From: an uncultured Bacteroidota bacterium
GTDB taxonomy: Bacteria; Bacteroidota; Rhodothermia; Rhodothermales; UBA10348
Length of the DNA stretch: 20,782 nucleotides
Assembly (NCBI GenBank): GCA_937893205.1
Contig: CALBJU010000469.1
Coordinates: 1-20,782 of the forward strand
Direction of reading: 5' to 3'
Part shown: piece after piece, positions 6,287-14,312 of the stretch
Position numbering within the stretch: the stretch's first letter is position 1
Layout of the letters: each line of letters opens with the position of its first letter
Notes under the pieces: generated by a model
Databases searched by the model: none
Told to the model about the DNA's origin: nothing
What the model saw: the letters and a program-made list of their open reading frames with translations, nothing else
Made by a program: the position numbers and the translations under genes

Positions 6287-7813
6287 ATGGCTTTCAGCGA
6301 AGAACATCTTCGATTCATCCTTGGATTTAAGCTCAAGAATCTGAGATTGGAGCATGGCTTTTCCCTTAAGGAGGCCTCCCAGAAGGCTGGCCTGAGCATT
6401 TCTTATCTGTCTGAGATTGAAAAGGGTAAAAAGTACCCAAAGGCTGAAAAACTTCTCGCACTTGCTGGATCCTACGGAATCAGCTTCGATGAATTGGTGA
6501 TGGTCGAGGGGCAGGACGATATGAGCCCACTCGAAGACTCTCTCGATTCTGGCTTCTTTCAGGAATTCCCCTTTCACCTATTTGGCCTGCATGCTGAGGA
6601 CCTCTTCAGTCTCCTGACCACATCACCCGAAAAGGCAGACGCGCTGGTAAGAACCTTCCTCGAAGTAGGCCAGATGTATGATTTCAGAGTGGAGCACATT
6701 TTGTTCGCCGCCTTGAGAGCGCATCAAAAGATGCACCATAGCTATTTCCCGGACCTCGAGGAAGCTGCTGAATCTTTTTCATCGGGGCCCTCTTGGAAAA
6801 ATCGAGAAATTTCCGAGGTAAATCTTCGCAGATTTCTGGAGAACGAATGGCGCTACATAATCGACGATAAGTTTCTTACCCAGCATCCCACGCTGCACTC
6901 CTTCCGGTCAGTATTCATACCGGGAAAACGGCCCCGACTATTCGTGAATCGCCGATTACTTCCGTCTCAAAAAGCCTTCATTTTCGCGAAAGAAATAGGC
7001 ACAAGAATACTTGGGATTGAGACTCGAGCGACCACGTCATCATGGATAAAGGTCAAAAGCTTTGAGCAGGTCCTGAATAACTATCGCACTTCGTATTTCG
7101 CAGGAGCCTTCCTGATGAATCAATCAGACTTGAGCTCTGGTCTCCGGACGATCTTTCGCCAGAGCTCCTGGAATCCTTCCGAAATGCTGGAGCTGATGAG
7201 GCGATTTGACGCGACGCCCGAAATGTTTTTTTACAGGGTCGGGCAGCTCGCGCACACGCATTTCGGGCTGAGTAGTCACTATTTCATGCGCCTGAGCCAT
7301 CACGGAGGCAGGTCACAGTTTGAGGTGACGAAGATGTTGAATCTGACCACGCTGTCCTTGCCTCAGGGATACTCATCGAATGAGCACTACTGTAGAAAAT
7401 GGGCGGGGATGCGTCTCCTCGGCGAGCGCTCAAGACAGAGAGAAATTGCCTATCCGGATCTTCCTGCGCGAACCGGTCCGACCATACAAGCTCAACGGGC
7501 TCGATTCTCTTTGGGAGGTGAACATTTTTTCAGCTTCTCCATGTCCCGAACCATGCGACTCAGTCCGGAGGATGATTCGTCGGTGATCCTCGGATTTCCA
7601 ATCGACGAAAACTTTCGCTCGGCCGTTTCATTCTGGAACGACGATCAAATATCAGAGGACGTTGTGGGAATCACGTGTGAGAGGTGCCCGCTCGGGCCTG
7701 ATGAGTGCGATGTGAGAATGGCGGAACCGCTGCAACTGCGGAAGGAATCAGACATATCCCGCTTTGAACAGTCCCTCCAGGAATTGGAAGATCAGTTTTC
7801 TGACACGACCTGA
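6287..7813 (+). CDS. ScfR/PrpR-type regulator: XRE HTH, degenerate M78 domain, Cys-rich C-terminus
   Basis: 508-aa DNA-binding regulator. Residues 10-70 form a Cro/CI-type helix-turn-helix (LKEASQKAGLSISYLSEIEKGKKYPK). Residues about 180-320 resemble the IrrE/M78 region, but the place of HExxH reads FAKEIGTRIL, so it is not a protease. The C-terminal region holds C369 (HYCRKW), C464, C467 and C474 (CERCPLGPDEC). This architecture is that of the short-chain fatty-acyl regulators (ScfR, RamB, PrpR), which control propionate, glyoxylate or acetate use and sense acyl-CoA; an Fe-S cluster has been reported for mycobacterial PrpR, and the four Cys here could hold one. No propionate or glyoxylate gene is in the window. 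It is divergent from adk, and its last 22 bp overlap the convergent lipoprotein gene. Confidence 0.88.
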   Translation: MAFSEEHLRFILGFKLKNLRLEHGFSLKEASQKAGLSISYLSEIEKGKKYPKAEKLLALAGSYGISFDELVMVEGQDDMSPLEDSLDSGFFQEFPFHLFGLHAEDLFSLLTTSPEKADALVRTFLEVGQMYDFRVEHILFAALRAHQKMHHSYFPDLEEAAESFSSGPSWKNREISEVNLRRFLENEWRYIIDDKFLTQHPTLHSFRSVFIPGKRPRLFVNRRLLPSQKAFIFAKEIGTRILGIETRATTSSWIKVKSFEQVLNNYRTSYFAGAFLMNQSDLSSGLRTIFRQSSWNPSEMLELMRRFDATPEMFFYRVGQLAHTHFGLSSHYFMRLSHHGGRSQFEVTKMLNLTTLSLPQGYSSNEHYCRKWAGMRLLGERSRQREIAYPDLPARTGPTIQAQRARFSLGGEHFFSFSMSRTMRLSPEDDSSVILGFPIDENFRSAVSFWNDDQISEDVVGITCERCPLGPDECDVRMAEPLQLRKESDISRFEQSLQELEDQFSDTT

Positions 7814-8814
7814 CCGAGCGCACTACGGTCAATCCGATACAAGCTTTTAGCCGTCATCATCCAGATCACGCCAGGCTCCACACTGAAGTCAATCATTGCA
7901 GCGCCAAGCTCAAACGAATACTCCTCAATCCGACCACCTCGAAGATCGAATACGCGGAGGATATCCGAGTAGGCAAGCCACACTTGGCCGCGGTCCAGTC
8001 TGAGGGCAACCAGGTCTTCAAGTTCAGCCGGCCAAGACCGGATGTACGATCCGAATTCGTCGAAGAAGACAACCTCGTTTCGAATGTCGTCTACGACGGC
8101 GATGATCCCGTTTCCTACCCCGACATCGACTGGACTTTCGAGATGCCCCGTCCCTGAATCGGGTCCTCCGATGATCGTAATCGATTCGCTCAATCGATCA
8201 ACCTTGAGAACAGAGTGACTCACGCCGTCAATGAGAATCAACTCATTCCAGGGAGACTCTACAATAATGACGGGCTCAGACTCACCTGATCGTGTTCTGA
8301 CTCCCGAAAGCCGGAAGGAAGGGAGGATCGACAATATTCTTGCGCCTCCCGTCACGCTCGGAATGGCCAATGACTCTACAAACGCACCGTCTCTGGTGAA
8401 TTTTTGGACTCGGCCGTTTCCGGCATCGGCGACTATGTAGAAGAGGCCCGAGCTCGCGTCAATATCTCTCGGGTTTAAAAATTGATCTTCACTCGTCCCA
8501 GGACCGCCTTGAACGCCAAGCAGCGTGCCTTCCGAGTCGAGGCGTAAAATTGCACCTCTCTCGTTATCTACTACATATATCGACCCTTCAGGCGACACGG
8601 AGAATGCACGCGCATCATCAAATTTGGCCACTGCCGGTCCAATCGTGATCAGATAGGAGGGTACATTTGTTGCGACCTCCGCACGAGGCGGTAACTGAAT
8701 CGGTTCTGATGCGCTGCAGGCCGACAGCACGCAACACAGAACCACAATCCTTAAAGCCGAGAACGAAGTTCGAGGCAGATCTGCACTTGCGGATATATGG
8801 TGGAAGGTGCGCAC
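7792..8814 (-). CDS. Six-bladed beta-propeller (NHL-like) lipoprotein
   Basis: 340-aa predicted lipoprotein. I choose GTG at 8814, four bases after the purD stop, giving a basic N-region, a hydrophobic stretch (LRIVVLCCVLSAC) and a lipobox with Cys33; longer in-frame starts would lie deep inside purD. The mature part repeats a blade pattern: SPEGSIYVVDNERGAILRLD, then IVADAGNGRVQKFTRDGAF, VVDDIRNEVVFFDEFGSYIR and DILRVFDLRGG, as in NHL/6-bladed propeller lipoproteins common in Bacteroidota. It is probably attached to the periplasmic or outer face of the envelope; the ligand is unknown. It is the last gene of the mutS - gamma-CA - purD unit. Its 3' end overlaps the convergent regulator by 22 bp, so neither gene has room for its own intergenic terminator. 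Confidence 0.8.
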   Translation of the reverse strand: MRTFHHISASADLPRTSFSALRIVVLCCVLSACSASEPIQLPPRAEVATNVPSYLITIGPAVAKFDDARAFSVSPEGSIYVVDNERGAILRLDSEGTLLGVQGGPGTSEDQFLNPRDIDASSGLFYIVADAGNGRVQKFTRDGAFVESLAIPSVTGGARILSILPSFRLSGVRTRSGESEPVIIVESPWNELILIDGVSHSVLKVDRLSESITIIGGPDSGTGHLESPVDVGVGNGIIAVVDDIRNEVVFFDEFGSYIRSWPAELEDLVALRLDRGQVWLAYSDILRVFDLRGGRIEEYSFELGAAMIDFSVEPGVIWMMTAKSLYRIDRSALGQVVSEN

Positions 8815-8818
8815 GGGC

Positions 8819-10102
8819 TCATGCTTGCTGTTTGAGACCTCGGTGGCCGATGTCACGCCTGAACTGGGCGCCATCAAATTCAATCTTCGCGACCGACTCA
8901 TAAGCAAACTCCAGCGCTTCCTTCAGATTCTCCCCAACAGCGGATACACCAAGCACTCGGCCACCTGTTGTTTCCAGCTCTCCCCCGGGAGTTCTTCGCG
9001 TTCCCGCGTGGAATATTACTGTTTGACGTTCATCGGTAGCGTCAACACCGGAGATTCGATGCCCCGTATCGTAAGGGCCGGGGTAGCCCTGGGAAGCCAG
9101 TACCACGCACACCGCAGCCCCCGGATGCATCTCGAGCGCAAAGTCCTGAAACTGTCCGCGGGCCAAAGCCATAAATACGTCTACCGGATCAGATTTCATC
9201 AGCGGTAAAATAACCTGGGTTTCCGGATCCCCGAATCGGCAGTTGTACTCGACGACCTTCGGGCCCTCACTGGTAATCATGATGCCCACGTACAGAATAC
9301 CCTGGTAGGGACATCCGTCAGAGTGCATCCCGGTCAATGTAGGCTCAATTATGGTCCTGAGGGCCTCCTCCATCAGATCCTCAGTCAGTACTGGAGCCGG
9401 TGCATACGCCCCCATTCCTCCCGTATTTGGCCCCAGATCACCTTCTCCAACGCGTTTGTGGTCCTGAGCCGGAGCCAGAAGCGCGTAGGAATCACCATCC
9501 GTTAGGACGAACAGGCTGACCTCTTCCCCCTCCATAAAGGACTCCACGACTACGGTGCTTCCGGCCGAGCCAAGTGAAGCATCCCGCATTAGCGATATCA
9601 GCGCTTCTTCAGCCTCTCGGACGGTCTCACAAACGATCGCGCCCTTGCCCGCAGCCAGCCCACTAGCTTTTACCACGATTGGCGCTCCCTCTTCGTTCAC
9701 GAATTCAAGTGCTTCTCCTAACTGGTCGCTGCCGAACGTCCTGTAGGCGGCTGTCGGAATCGAGTGCCGCTTCATAAAATCCTTTGAGAAGGCCTTGCTG
9801 CCCTCTAAACGAGCCGCCGCTGCCGAAGGACCAACGACAGGTATTTCGTGCTCCCTCAGCGTGTCGGCCAACCCATCGACCAATGGCTGCTCTGGTCCGA
9901 TAATGACCATGTCGATTTGCTGCTCGACGACAAATTCAACGATGCTCTGATGATCGCCTGTCTTTAGGTCAACATTTGAGCCCAGCTCCACGGTCCCCCC
10001 GTTTCCAGGGGCGATGAAAAGTTCTGTGGCAGTGGCGCTCCTTTTCAGCGACCAGGCAATCGCGTGCTCCCTGCCGCCTCCTCCAATGATCAATATGCGC
10101 AT
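8819..10102 (-). CDS. purD: Phosphoribosylamine-glycine ligase (GAR synthetase)
   Basis: ATP-grasp enzyme for the second step of purine synthesis: phosphoribosylamine + glycine + ATP to GAR. The protein is 427 aa, the normal size, when started at 10102 (MRILIIGGGGREHAIAWSL); a longer in-frame start only adds 37 unconserved residues that overlap the preceding gene. The order is N-domain with GPEQPLVDGLAD, ATP-grasp with VVKASGLAAGKGAIV, then GPNTGGMGAYAP, the metal-binding region VEYNCRFGDPETQ, and the C-terminal FHAGTRR...GGRVLGVSAVG domain. It lies 16 bp after the gamma carbonic anhydrase gene and 4 bp before the lipoprotein start. No other pur gene is present, so it is expressed here as part of a mixed housekeeping unit. 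Confidence 0.97.
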   Translation of the reverse strand: MRILIIGGGGREHAIAWSLKRSATATELFIAPGNGGTVELGSNVDLKTGDHQSIVEFVVEQQIDMVIIGPEQPLVDGLADTLREHEIPVVGPSAAAARLEGSKAFSKDFMKRHSIPTAAYRTFGSDQLGEALEFVNEEGAPIVVKASGLAAGKGAIVCETVREAEEALISLMRDASLGSAGSTVVVESFMEGEEVSLFVLTDGDSYALLAPAQDHKRVGEGDLGPNTGGMGAYAPAPVLTEDLMEEALRTIIEPTLTGMHSDGCPYQGILYVGIMITSEGPKVVEYNCRFGDPETQVILPLMKSDPVDVFMALARGQFQDFALEMHPGAAVCVVLASQGYPGPYDTGHRISGVDATDERQTVIFHAGTRRTPGGELETTGGRVLGVSAVGENLKEALEFAYESVAKIEFDGAQFRRDIGHRGLKQQA

Positions 10103-10118
10103 ACCGACCCTGTCTTGA

Positions 10119-10658
10119 TCATGAGTAGAATGGATTGATATCGGGCTTTTCAACGCCCAGGTATATGTTTTTGTACCGGACGTAATTGTCAGAATAGACG
10201 GTGATTGATGCAATTTCCGCTGCGGACAATGATCGCACTACCCTTGCAGGAGATCCGATCACCATCGACTCGGGCGGGATGACCACACCTCCGGTTACAA
10301 GAGCACCCGCCCCAACGATAGACCGAGCACCAATCACGGCCATATCGAGGACAATGGCACCCATGCCAATCAAGACATCGTCCTCGATTGTGCACCCGTG
10401 GACAATGGCCGAGTGGCCGACAGTAACTCGATCACCAATGGTGGTCGGGGCAGTATCGTGGGTTACGTGTACGACGGCGTTGTCCTGGATATTCGAACGG
10501 CTCCCGATCCGAATTCGGTGAACGTCTCCACGAATAGATGCTGAAAACCAAACCGACGAATCGCGACCCAGATGGACGTCGCCAATCACGGTAGCAGTTT
10601 CGGCAACGAAATTGCTCTCATCAAGCGTCGGATAAACCCCAATAAATTCTCGAATCAT
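10119..10658 (-). CDS. Gamma-class carbonic anhydrase family protein (left-handed beta-helix)
   Basis: 179 aa. Hexapeptide repeats (for example VIGDVHLG, TIEDDVLIGMGAIV, VIGARSIVGAGALV) form a left-handed beta-helix, followed by a C-terminal helix. Metal-binding His are in place: H64 in AVVHV, H82 in VGH and H87 in IVH, with the conserved RGD at 43-45 and NIQDN at 56-60. It is the short YrdA/PaaY-like type; some members hydrate CO2 and others have thioesterase or no known activity, so the reaction is not certain. The ATG overlaps the mutS stop in the 4-bp ATGA at 10658-10655, which implies translational coupling; purD follows after 16 bp. Confidence 0.92.
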   Translation of the reverse strand: MIREFIGVYPTLDESNFVAETATVIGDVHLGRDSSVWFSASIRGDVHRIRIGSRSNIQDNAVVHVTHDTAPTTIGDRVTVGHSAIVHGCTIEDDVLIGMGAIVLDMAVIGARSIVGAGALVTGGVVIPPESMVIGSPARVVRSLSAAEIASITVYSDNYVRYKNIYLGVEKPDINPFYS

Positions 10659-13330
10659 GCCTCGTTCAGTTTTCTATGAAGTCGCGACAAAAGAAGCAGC
10701 GCGTCAATAGGCGTCATGCTCTCGGGATCCAGGGCGGCGAGAATATCCGCTACTTCCTGTTGGCGCGGATCTGCTTCGGCGACAAAAAGGGACATCTGAA
10801 CGGTATCATCTGTCGAAGCCAAACCAGGACCGATGTCTTTCACCAGATCTACCCGGTCAACTTCAAGATCCTGCATCTCCAATTGATTCAAAATCTGTCG
10901 CGACCGATCCAGCATGTCTGCCGGTAAACCTGCCATTCGCGCCACTTCAATGCCGTAAGAATGATCTGCTCCGCCACGCACCAACTTTCGCAAAAAAATG
11001 ACCCTTCCGTTATGCTCTTGAACCTGAATTCTGAAGTTTCGAACCCGTTCGAGCCGGTTTTCCAGCTCGTTCAGTTCGTGATAGTGGGTTGCAAAAAGCG
11101 TTCTAGCCGCCACTTGTGGCTGCGTGTGTAGGTATTCAACCAGTGCCCAGGCAATCGACAGTCCATCGAACGTGCTCGTACCCCGTCCAACCTCGTCCAA
11201 CAGAATGAGAGAGCGATTCGAAGTATTGTTGAGGATATTTGCAGTCTCATTCATTTCCACGAGAAACGTACTCTCGCCCGCCGCCAGATTGTCCGATGCT
11301 CCGACTCTCGTAAATATTCGGTCCACCAGCCCGATCCTTGCCTTCGCGGCCGGCACGAACGATCCAATTTGAGCAAGCAAAACGATGAGTCCAACCTGCC
11401 TGAGCACCACGCTCTTGCCCGCCATGTTCGGGCCGGTGATGATAAGTATCTGCTCCGTGTCCTGACTCATCTTGACGGAATTCGGGATGAATGGCTCACC
11501 TAGCGGAAGAAGGGCTTCAACCACCGGGTGCCTTCCATCCTCGATCTCGAGATCCAGACCTTCATTAAGGAGCGGCTTCACGAACCGTCGGGAAACTGCT
11601 ACCTCGGCCAGGTTCGCGAGCACATCAACTCGCGCAAGCAGGCGGGCGTTAGATTGAATGCGGTCTATGTGAGTGGCGATCTGCTCTCGGACTGCCGCAA
11701 AAAGGTTCGCTTCGAGTGTTACTAATTTGTCCTCTGCACTCAGGATTTTTTCTTCAAAGAGCTTGAGTTCTGGAGTGATATAGCGTTCAGCGTTTACCAG
11801 AGTCTGTTTTCTGATGTACTCTTCCGGCACCTTGTCCTTGTGCACATTGGTGACTTCCAGGTAGTACCCAAAAACCCTGTTGAAACCCACCTTCAGCGAG
11901 GTGATGCCCGTCCTCTGCGCCTCGCTCTGTTGAAGCTCGGCAAGCCACTCCTTTCCTCCCTTGGCCATATTTCGAAGTTCGTCCAGTTCGGACGAGTATC
12001 CAGTCCGGATCACACCGCCGTCTTTCAGACTGACCGGTGGTTCATCAACGATGGCGTTCTCAATCAGACCCCTCAGATCATCACAGAGATCGATCCGCTC
12101 CGCCATCGACTGCAACGAGTTATGGGATGAACTCGACAAGACGGCGACTACCTCTGGCAGAACGGAAAACGTCTGTCCGAGTCCAGATAGGTCTCGTGGT
12201 GACGCCCGCCCAGTACTTATGCGCACGGTCGCCCTTTCAAGATCTCCCACCACCGATAAGTGTTCCCTGACCTGCTCTCTCAGCGAGCGGGAAGAATGAA
12301 AGGCCTCGACCGCTGCCTGCCTTTCCATGATGTCAGGAAGGCGTCTGAGGGGCCTGATCAGCCAGGTTCTCAGTAGCCTTGCACCCATTGGGGTCTTCGT
12401 CTCATCCAGGATCGAAACCAGCGAACCATCACGACCTCCTGAATTAGCATTGGAAATCAGCTCCATGTTTCGAAGTGTCTGTCGGTCCAATGGCATGAAC
12501 GCACTTTCATCATAAACCTCGAGACGCCTGATGTGTGGTAGACTTCCCTTCTGGGTCTCTTGGAGATAGTGGAGCAATGCGCCAGCCGCCGTAGTCCCAA
12601 CGCTTCCATCCTCTATTCCAAACCCCTTCAGAGAGTGAACGTCAAAATGTTCTATCAATACCTGTTGCGCGTATTCCGAGCCGAATACCCAATCATCAAG
12701 CGTGGTCATTAGCTCATGGCCAAAGCCAAACCCTTCGATGGTGTCCCTGAGGGATCTCTCACAAAGAATTTCAGAAGGGCCGATCCCGCGCAGAAAGGTC
12801 TCAAGATTTGCTGGCAGTGTCTCTGCAAGTGTGAACTCGCCGGTGGATATATCAGCGTACGACACTCCGCACTGAAGCCGCTTTTGTTTGCCCCTGCCGA
12901 CTTCTTTCAGATGCACCGAGACCAGGTAAGTAGCCTGTTTTGGATCGAGCAATTGAGTACGGATCGAGACTCCCGGGGTCACGATTTCGACAACGTCTCG
13001 ATCAACGATCTTTTTACCCTTGATCGGTTCCTCGAGCTGCTCGCAGATCGCGACTCTGAATCCGGCCTTTACCAGTTTCGGCAGATAAGTATCCAGCGCG
13101 TGATAGGGAAAGCCTGCCAGACTCACCTTGGAAGCGGCACCGCTCGAACGCTTGGTCAGTGTGATTCCCAGAACGGAGTGTACCTTCTCGGCATCCTCTT
13201 CAAAGGTCTCATAAAAATCCCCCATTCTGAATAGCAGAATCGTTCCGGGGTGGCGCTCCTTAACCGCGTAGTACTGCCGCATCAGGGGCGTTTTACCCTG
13301 GACTTTTGAACTTTCAGTTACAACTGACAT
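10655..13330 (-). CDS. mutS: DNA mismatch repair protein MutS
   Basis: Mismatch sensor and ATPase that starts methyl-independent or strand-directed repair with MutL. The protein is 891 aa (E. coli MutS is 853). The N-terminal domain has the mismatch-contacting GDFYETF (F39, E41), followed by connector, lever and clamp domains. In the ATPase domain the Walker A GPNMAGKS is at 633-640, Walker B LILLDEVGRGTSTFDG is near 708-723, and ATHYHEL follows. V-V after the P-loop Ser replaces the commoner T-Y; variation at this place is usual in the group. The start is ATG 13330 with no visible Shine-Dalgarno sequence. It heads the unit mutS - gamma-CA - purD - lipoprotein; no mutL is present here. Confidence 0.98.
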   Translation of the reverse strand: MSVVTESSKVQGKTPLMRQYYAVKERHPGTILLFRMGDFYETFEEDAEKVHSVLGITLTKRSSGAASKVSLAGFPYHALDTYLPKLVKAGFRVAICEQLEEPIKGKKIVDRDVVEIVTPGVSIRTQLLDPKQATYLVSVHLKEVGRGKQKRLQCGVSYADISTGEFTLAETLPANLETFLRGIGPSEILCERSLRDTIEGFGFGHELMTTLDDWVFGSEYAQQVLIEHFDVHSLKGFGIEDGSVGTTAAGALLHYLQETQKGSLPHIRRLEVYDESAFMPLDRQTLRNMELISNANSGGRDGSLVSILDETKTPMGARLLRTWLIRPLRRLPDIMERQAAVEAFHSSRSLREQVREHLSVVGDLERATVRISTGRASPRDLSGLGQTFSVLPEVVAVLSSSSHNSLQSMAERIDLCDDLRGLIENAIVDEPPVSLKDGGVIRTGYSSELDELRNMAKGGKEWLAELQQSEAQRTGITSLKVGFNRVFGYYLEVTNVHKDKVPEEYIRKQTLVNAERYITPELKLFEEKILSAEDKLVTLEANLFAAVREQIATHIDRIQSNARLLARVDVLANLAEVAVSRRFVKPLLNEGLDLEIEDGRHPVVEALLPLGEPFIPNSVKMSQDTEQILIITGPNMAGKSVVLRQVGLIVLLAQIGSFVPAAKARIGLVDRIFTRVGASDNLAAGESTFLVEMNETANILNNTSNRSLILLDEVGRGTSTFDGLSIAWALVEYLHTQPQVAARTLFATHYHELNELENRLERVRNFRIQVQEHNGRVIFLRKLVRGGADHSYGIEVARMAGLPADMLDRSRQILNQLEMQDLEVDRVDLVKDIGPGLASTDDTVQMSLFVAEADPRQQEVADILAALDPESMTPIDALLLLSRLHRKLNEA

Positions 13331-13369
13331 GACAGAATATTGCGAGGAAATGTATCTTGTGCAGAGGGC

Positions 13370-13400
13370 CGAAGCTACGTCCTGACGAAGTCATTCAAAA
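13370..13400 (-). promoter_or_regulatory. Possible mutS promoter
   Basis: Minus strand: TTTTG (13400-13396), 18 bp, then TAGCTTCG (13377-13370), one mismatch from TAnnTTTG. It sits about 40 bp before the mutS ATG. The shorter spacer and one mismatch make it weaker than the ffh and adk promoters. Confidence 0.35.
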
Positions 13401-13402
13401 GG
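13383..13402 (+). repeat. 20-bp direct repeat, copy upstream of the sulfurtransferase gene
   Basis: Matches 14278-14297 at 18 of 20 positions (TGACGAAGT, one variable base, ATTC, one variable base, AAAGG). The two copies bracket the sulfurtransferase gene. A match of this quality somewhere in 20 kb could arise by chance. Confidence 0.3.
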
Positions 13403-13405
13403 TGT

Positions 13406-13414
13406 TGTGGATAA
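13406..13414 (-). other. Perfect DnaA-box sequence next to the sulfurtransferase start
   Basis: TGTGGATAA on the plus strand is the complement of TTATCCACA, the DnaA-box consensus. It overlaps the GTG alternative start of the next gene. There is only one box here and no origin-type context, so chance is a strong alternative. Confidence 0.2.
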
Positions 13415-13418
13415 CCAC

Positions 13419-14288
13419 ATGAAGATTCAAACCAATGTTTTCCCGGTTATTTCCGCCATCGATCTGAAGGCAATATTGAATGACGACCATCTTGTAATTG
13501 TGGACTGTCGGTTCTCTCTTGCCTCTCCAGAAAGTGGGATGACTGAGTATGAAACATCGCACATTCCCTCGTCCAGATATCTTCATCTTGGTCAAGACCT
13601 TTCGGGCCCCGCGGGCGACGGGAAATCTGGAAGGCATCCCCTACCCGATCCAGACCACTTTGCTTCGCTAATAGCTTCGATAGGAGTTGATAACGATTCC
13701 TTGGTAGTCGCCTATGATGATTCGGGAGGTGCGTTTGCATCCCGGCTCTGGTGGATGATGAAATGGTTGGGCCATGAAGCCGTGAGCGTCCTCGACGGGG
13801 GATGGCGCGCTTGGCTGGCCACAGAGGGAGCGGTTCAGTCGAGTATTTCGCCCCATGAGAAGGGCACCTTCACCCGAAAGGAAAATGCACTGCTTCTCGC
13901 GAGTGCGACGGATCTCCTGGATCAAGGCGTAAACCTGATCGATTCCAGATCAGCGGAGCGATACGCGGGAGAAGCTGAGCCCATTGACCCTGTCGCGGGG
14001 CACATTCCGGGCGCGGTCAATCGACCCTGGATGCAAAATCTGGATGAGGAGGGGAAGTTTCTCTCCCCCAAGCTATTACTAGAGAGATTCACCGATCTTG
14101 ACCAGGCCGATCAAACCATATTTTATTGTGGTTCGGGGGTGACTGCCTGCCATAACATCCTCGCAACTCAAATTGCAGGCCTTCCCATGCCGCAATTGTA
14201 TGCGCCATCCTGGAGTGGTTGGATCAGTGACGAGACTCGAGAAGTCGAGCGTTCCGAGGGCGTATCCGCAGATTCCTTGACGAAGTGA
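13419..14288 (+). CDS. sseA: Sulfurtransferase with two rhodanese domains (3-mercaptopyruvate/thiosulfate type)
   Basis: 289 aa starting at ATG 13419 (MKIQTNVFPVISAIDL); a GTG four codons upstream (13407) is the alternative. Domain 1 (about 10-135) is the inactive rhodanese copy, with AYDDSGG where the Cys loop would be and the typical WWMMKWLGHE and VLDGGWRAW elements. Domain 2 (about 155-280) has IDSRSAERYAGE, DPVAGHIPGAVNRP, and the active loop CGSGVTA with Cys237. CGSGVTA is the loop of 3-mercaptopyruvate sulfurtransferases, whereas classical thiosulfate rhodaneses more often have CRKGVTA or similar, so sulfur transfer from 3-mercaptopyruvate is the likelier reaction. It stands alone between two minus-strand units. 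Confidence 0.93.
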   Translation: MKIQTNVFPVISAIDLKAILNDDHLVIVDCRFSLASPESGMTEYETSHIPSSRYLHLGQDLSGPAGDGKSGRHPLPDPDHFASLIASIGVDNDSLVVAYDDSGGAFASRLWWMMKWLGHEAVSVLDGGWRAWLATEGAVQSSISPHEKGTFTRKENALLLASATDLLDQGVNLIDSRSAERYAGEAEPIDPVAGHIPGAVNRPWMQNLDEEGKFLSPKLLLERFTDLDQADQTIFYCGSGVTACHNILATQIAGLPMPQLYAPSWSGWISDETREVERSEGVSADSLTK

Positions 14289-14297
14289 TTCGAAAGG
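14278..14297 (+). repeat. 20-bp direct repeat, copy over the sulfurtransferase stop codon
   Basis: Second copy of the 20-bp sequence at 13383-13402 (18 of 20 identical). It contains the stop codon of the sulfurtransferase gene. Confidence 0.3.
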
Positions 14298-14312
14298 CCG
14301 CAGTAGCTTCAA

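Noticed and set aside
8815..8907. Longer N-terminus for the propeller lipoprotein
   Set aside because: It would overlap purD by almost 90 bp and push the signal peptide far from the start; the GTG at 8814 fits better.
11385..11425. Defective Walker A in MutS (GKSVV)
   Set aside because: The GPNMAGKS core is intact; the residues after Ser vary among MutS proteins, particularly in Bacteroidota.
13406..13414. Replication origin
   Set aside because: Single DnaA box, no cluster, no AT-rich element and no dnaA, dnaN or parAB genes nearby.
14289..14312. Terminator between the sulfurtransferase and the outer-membrane protein gene
   Set aside because: The 24-bp gap shows no stable stem or T-run.
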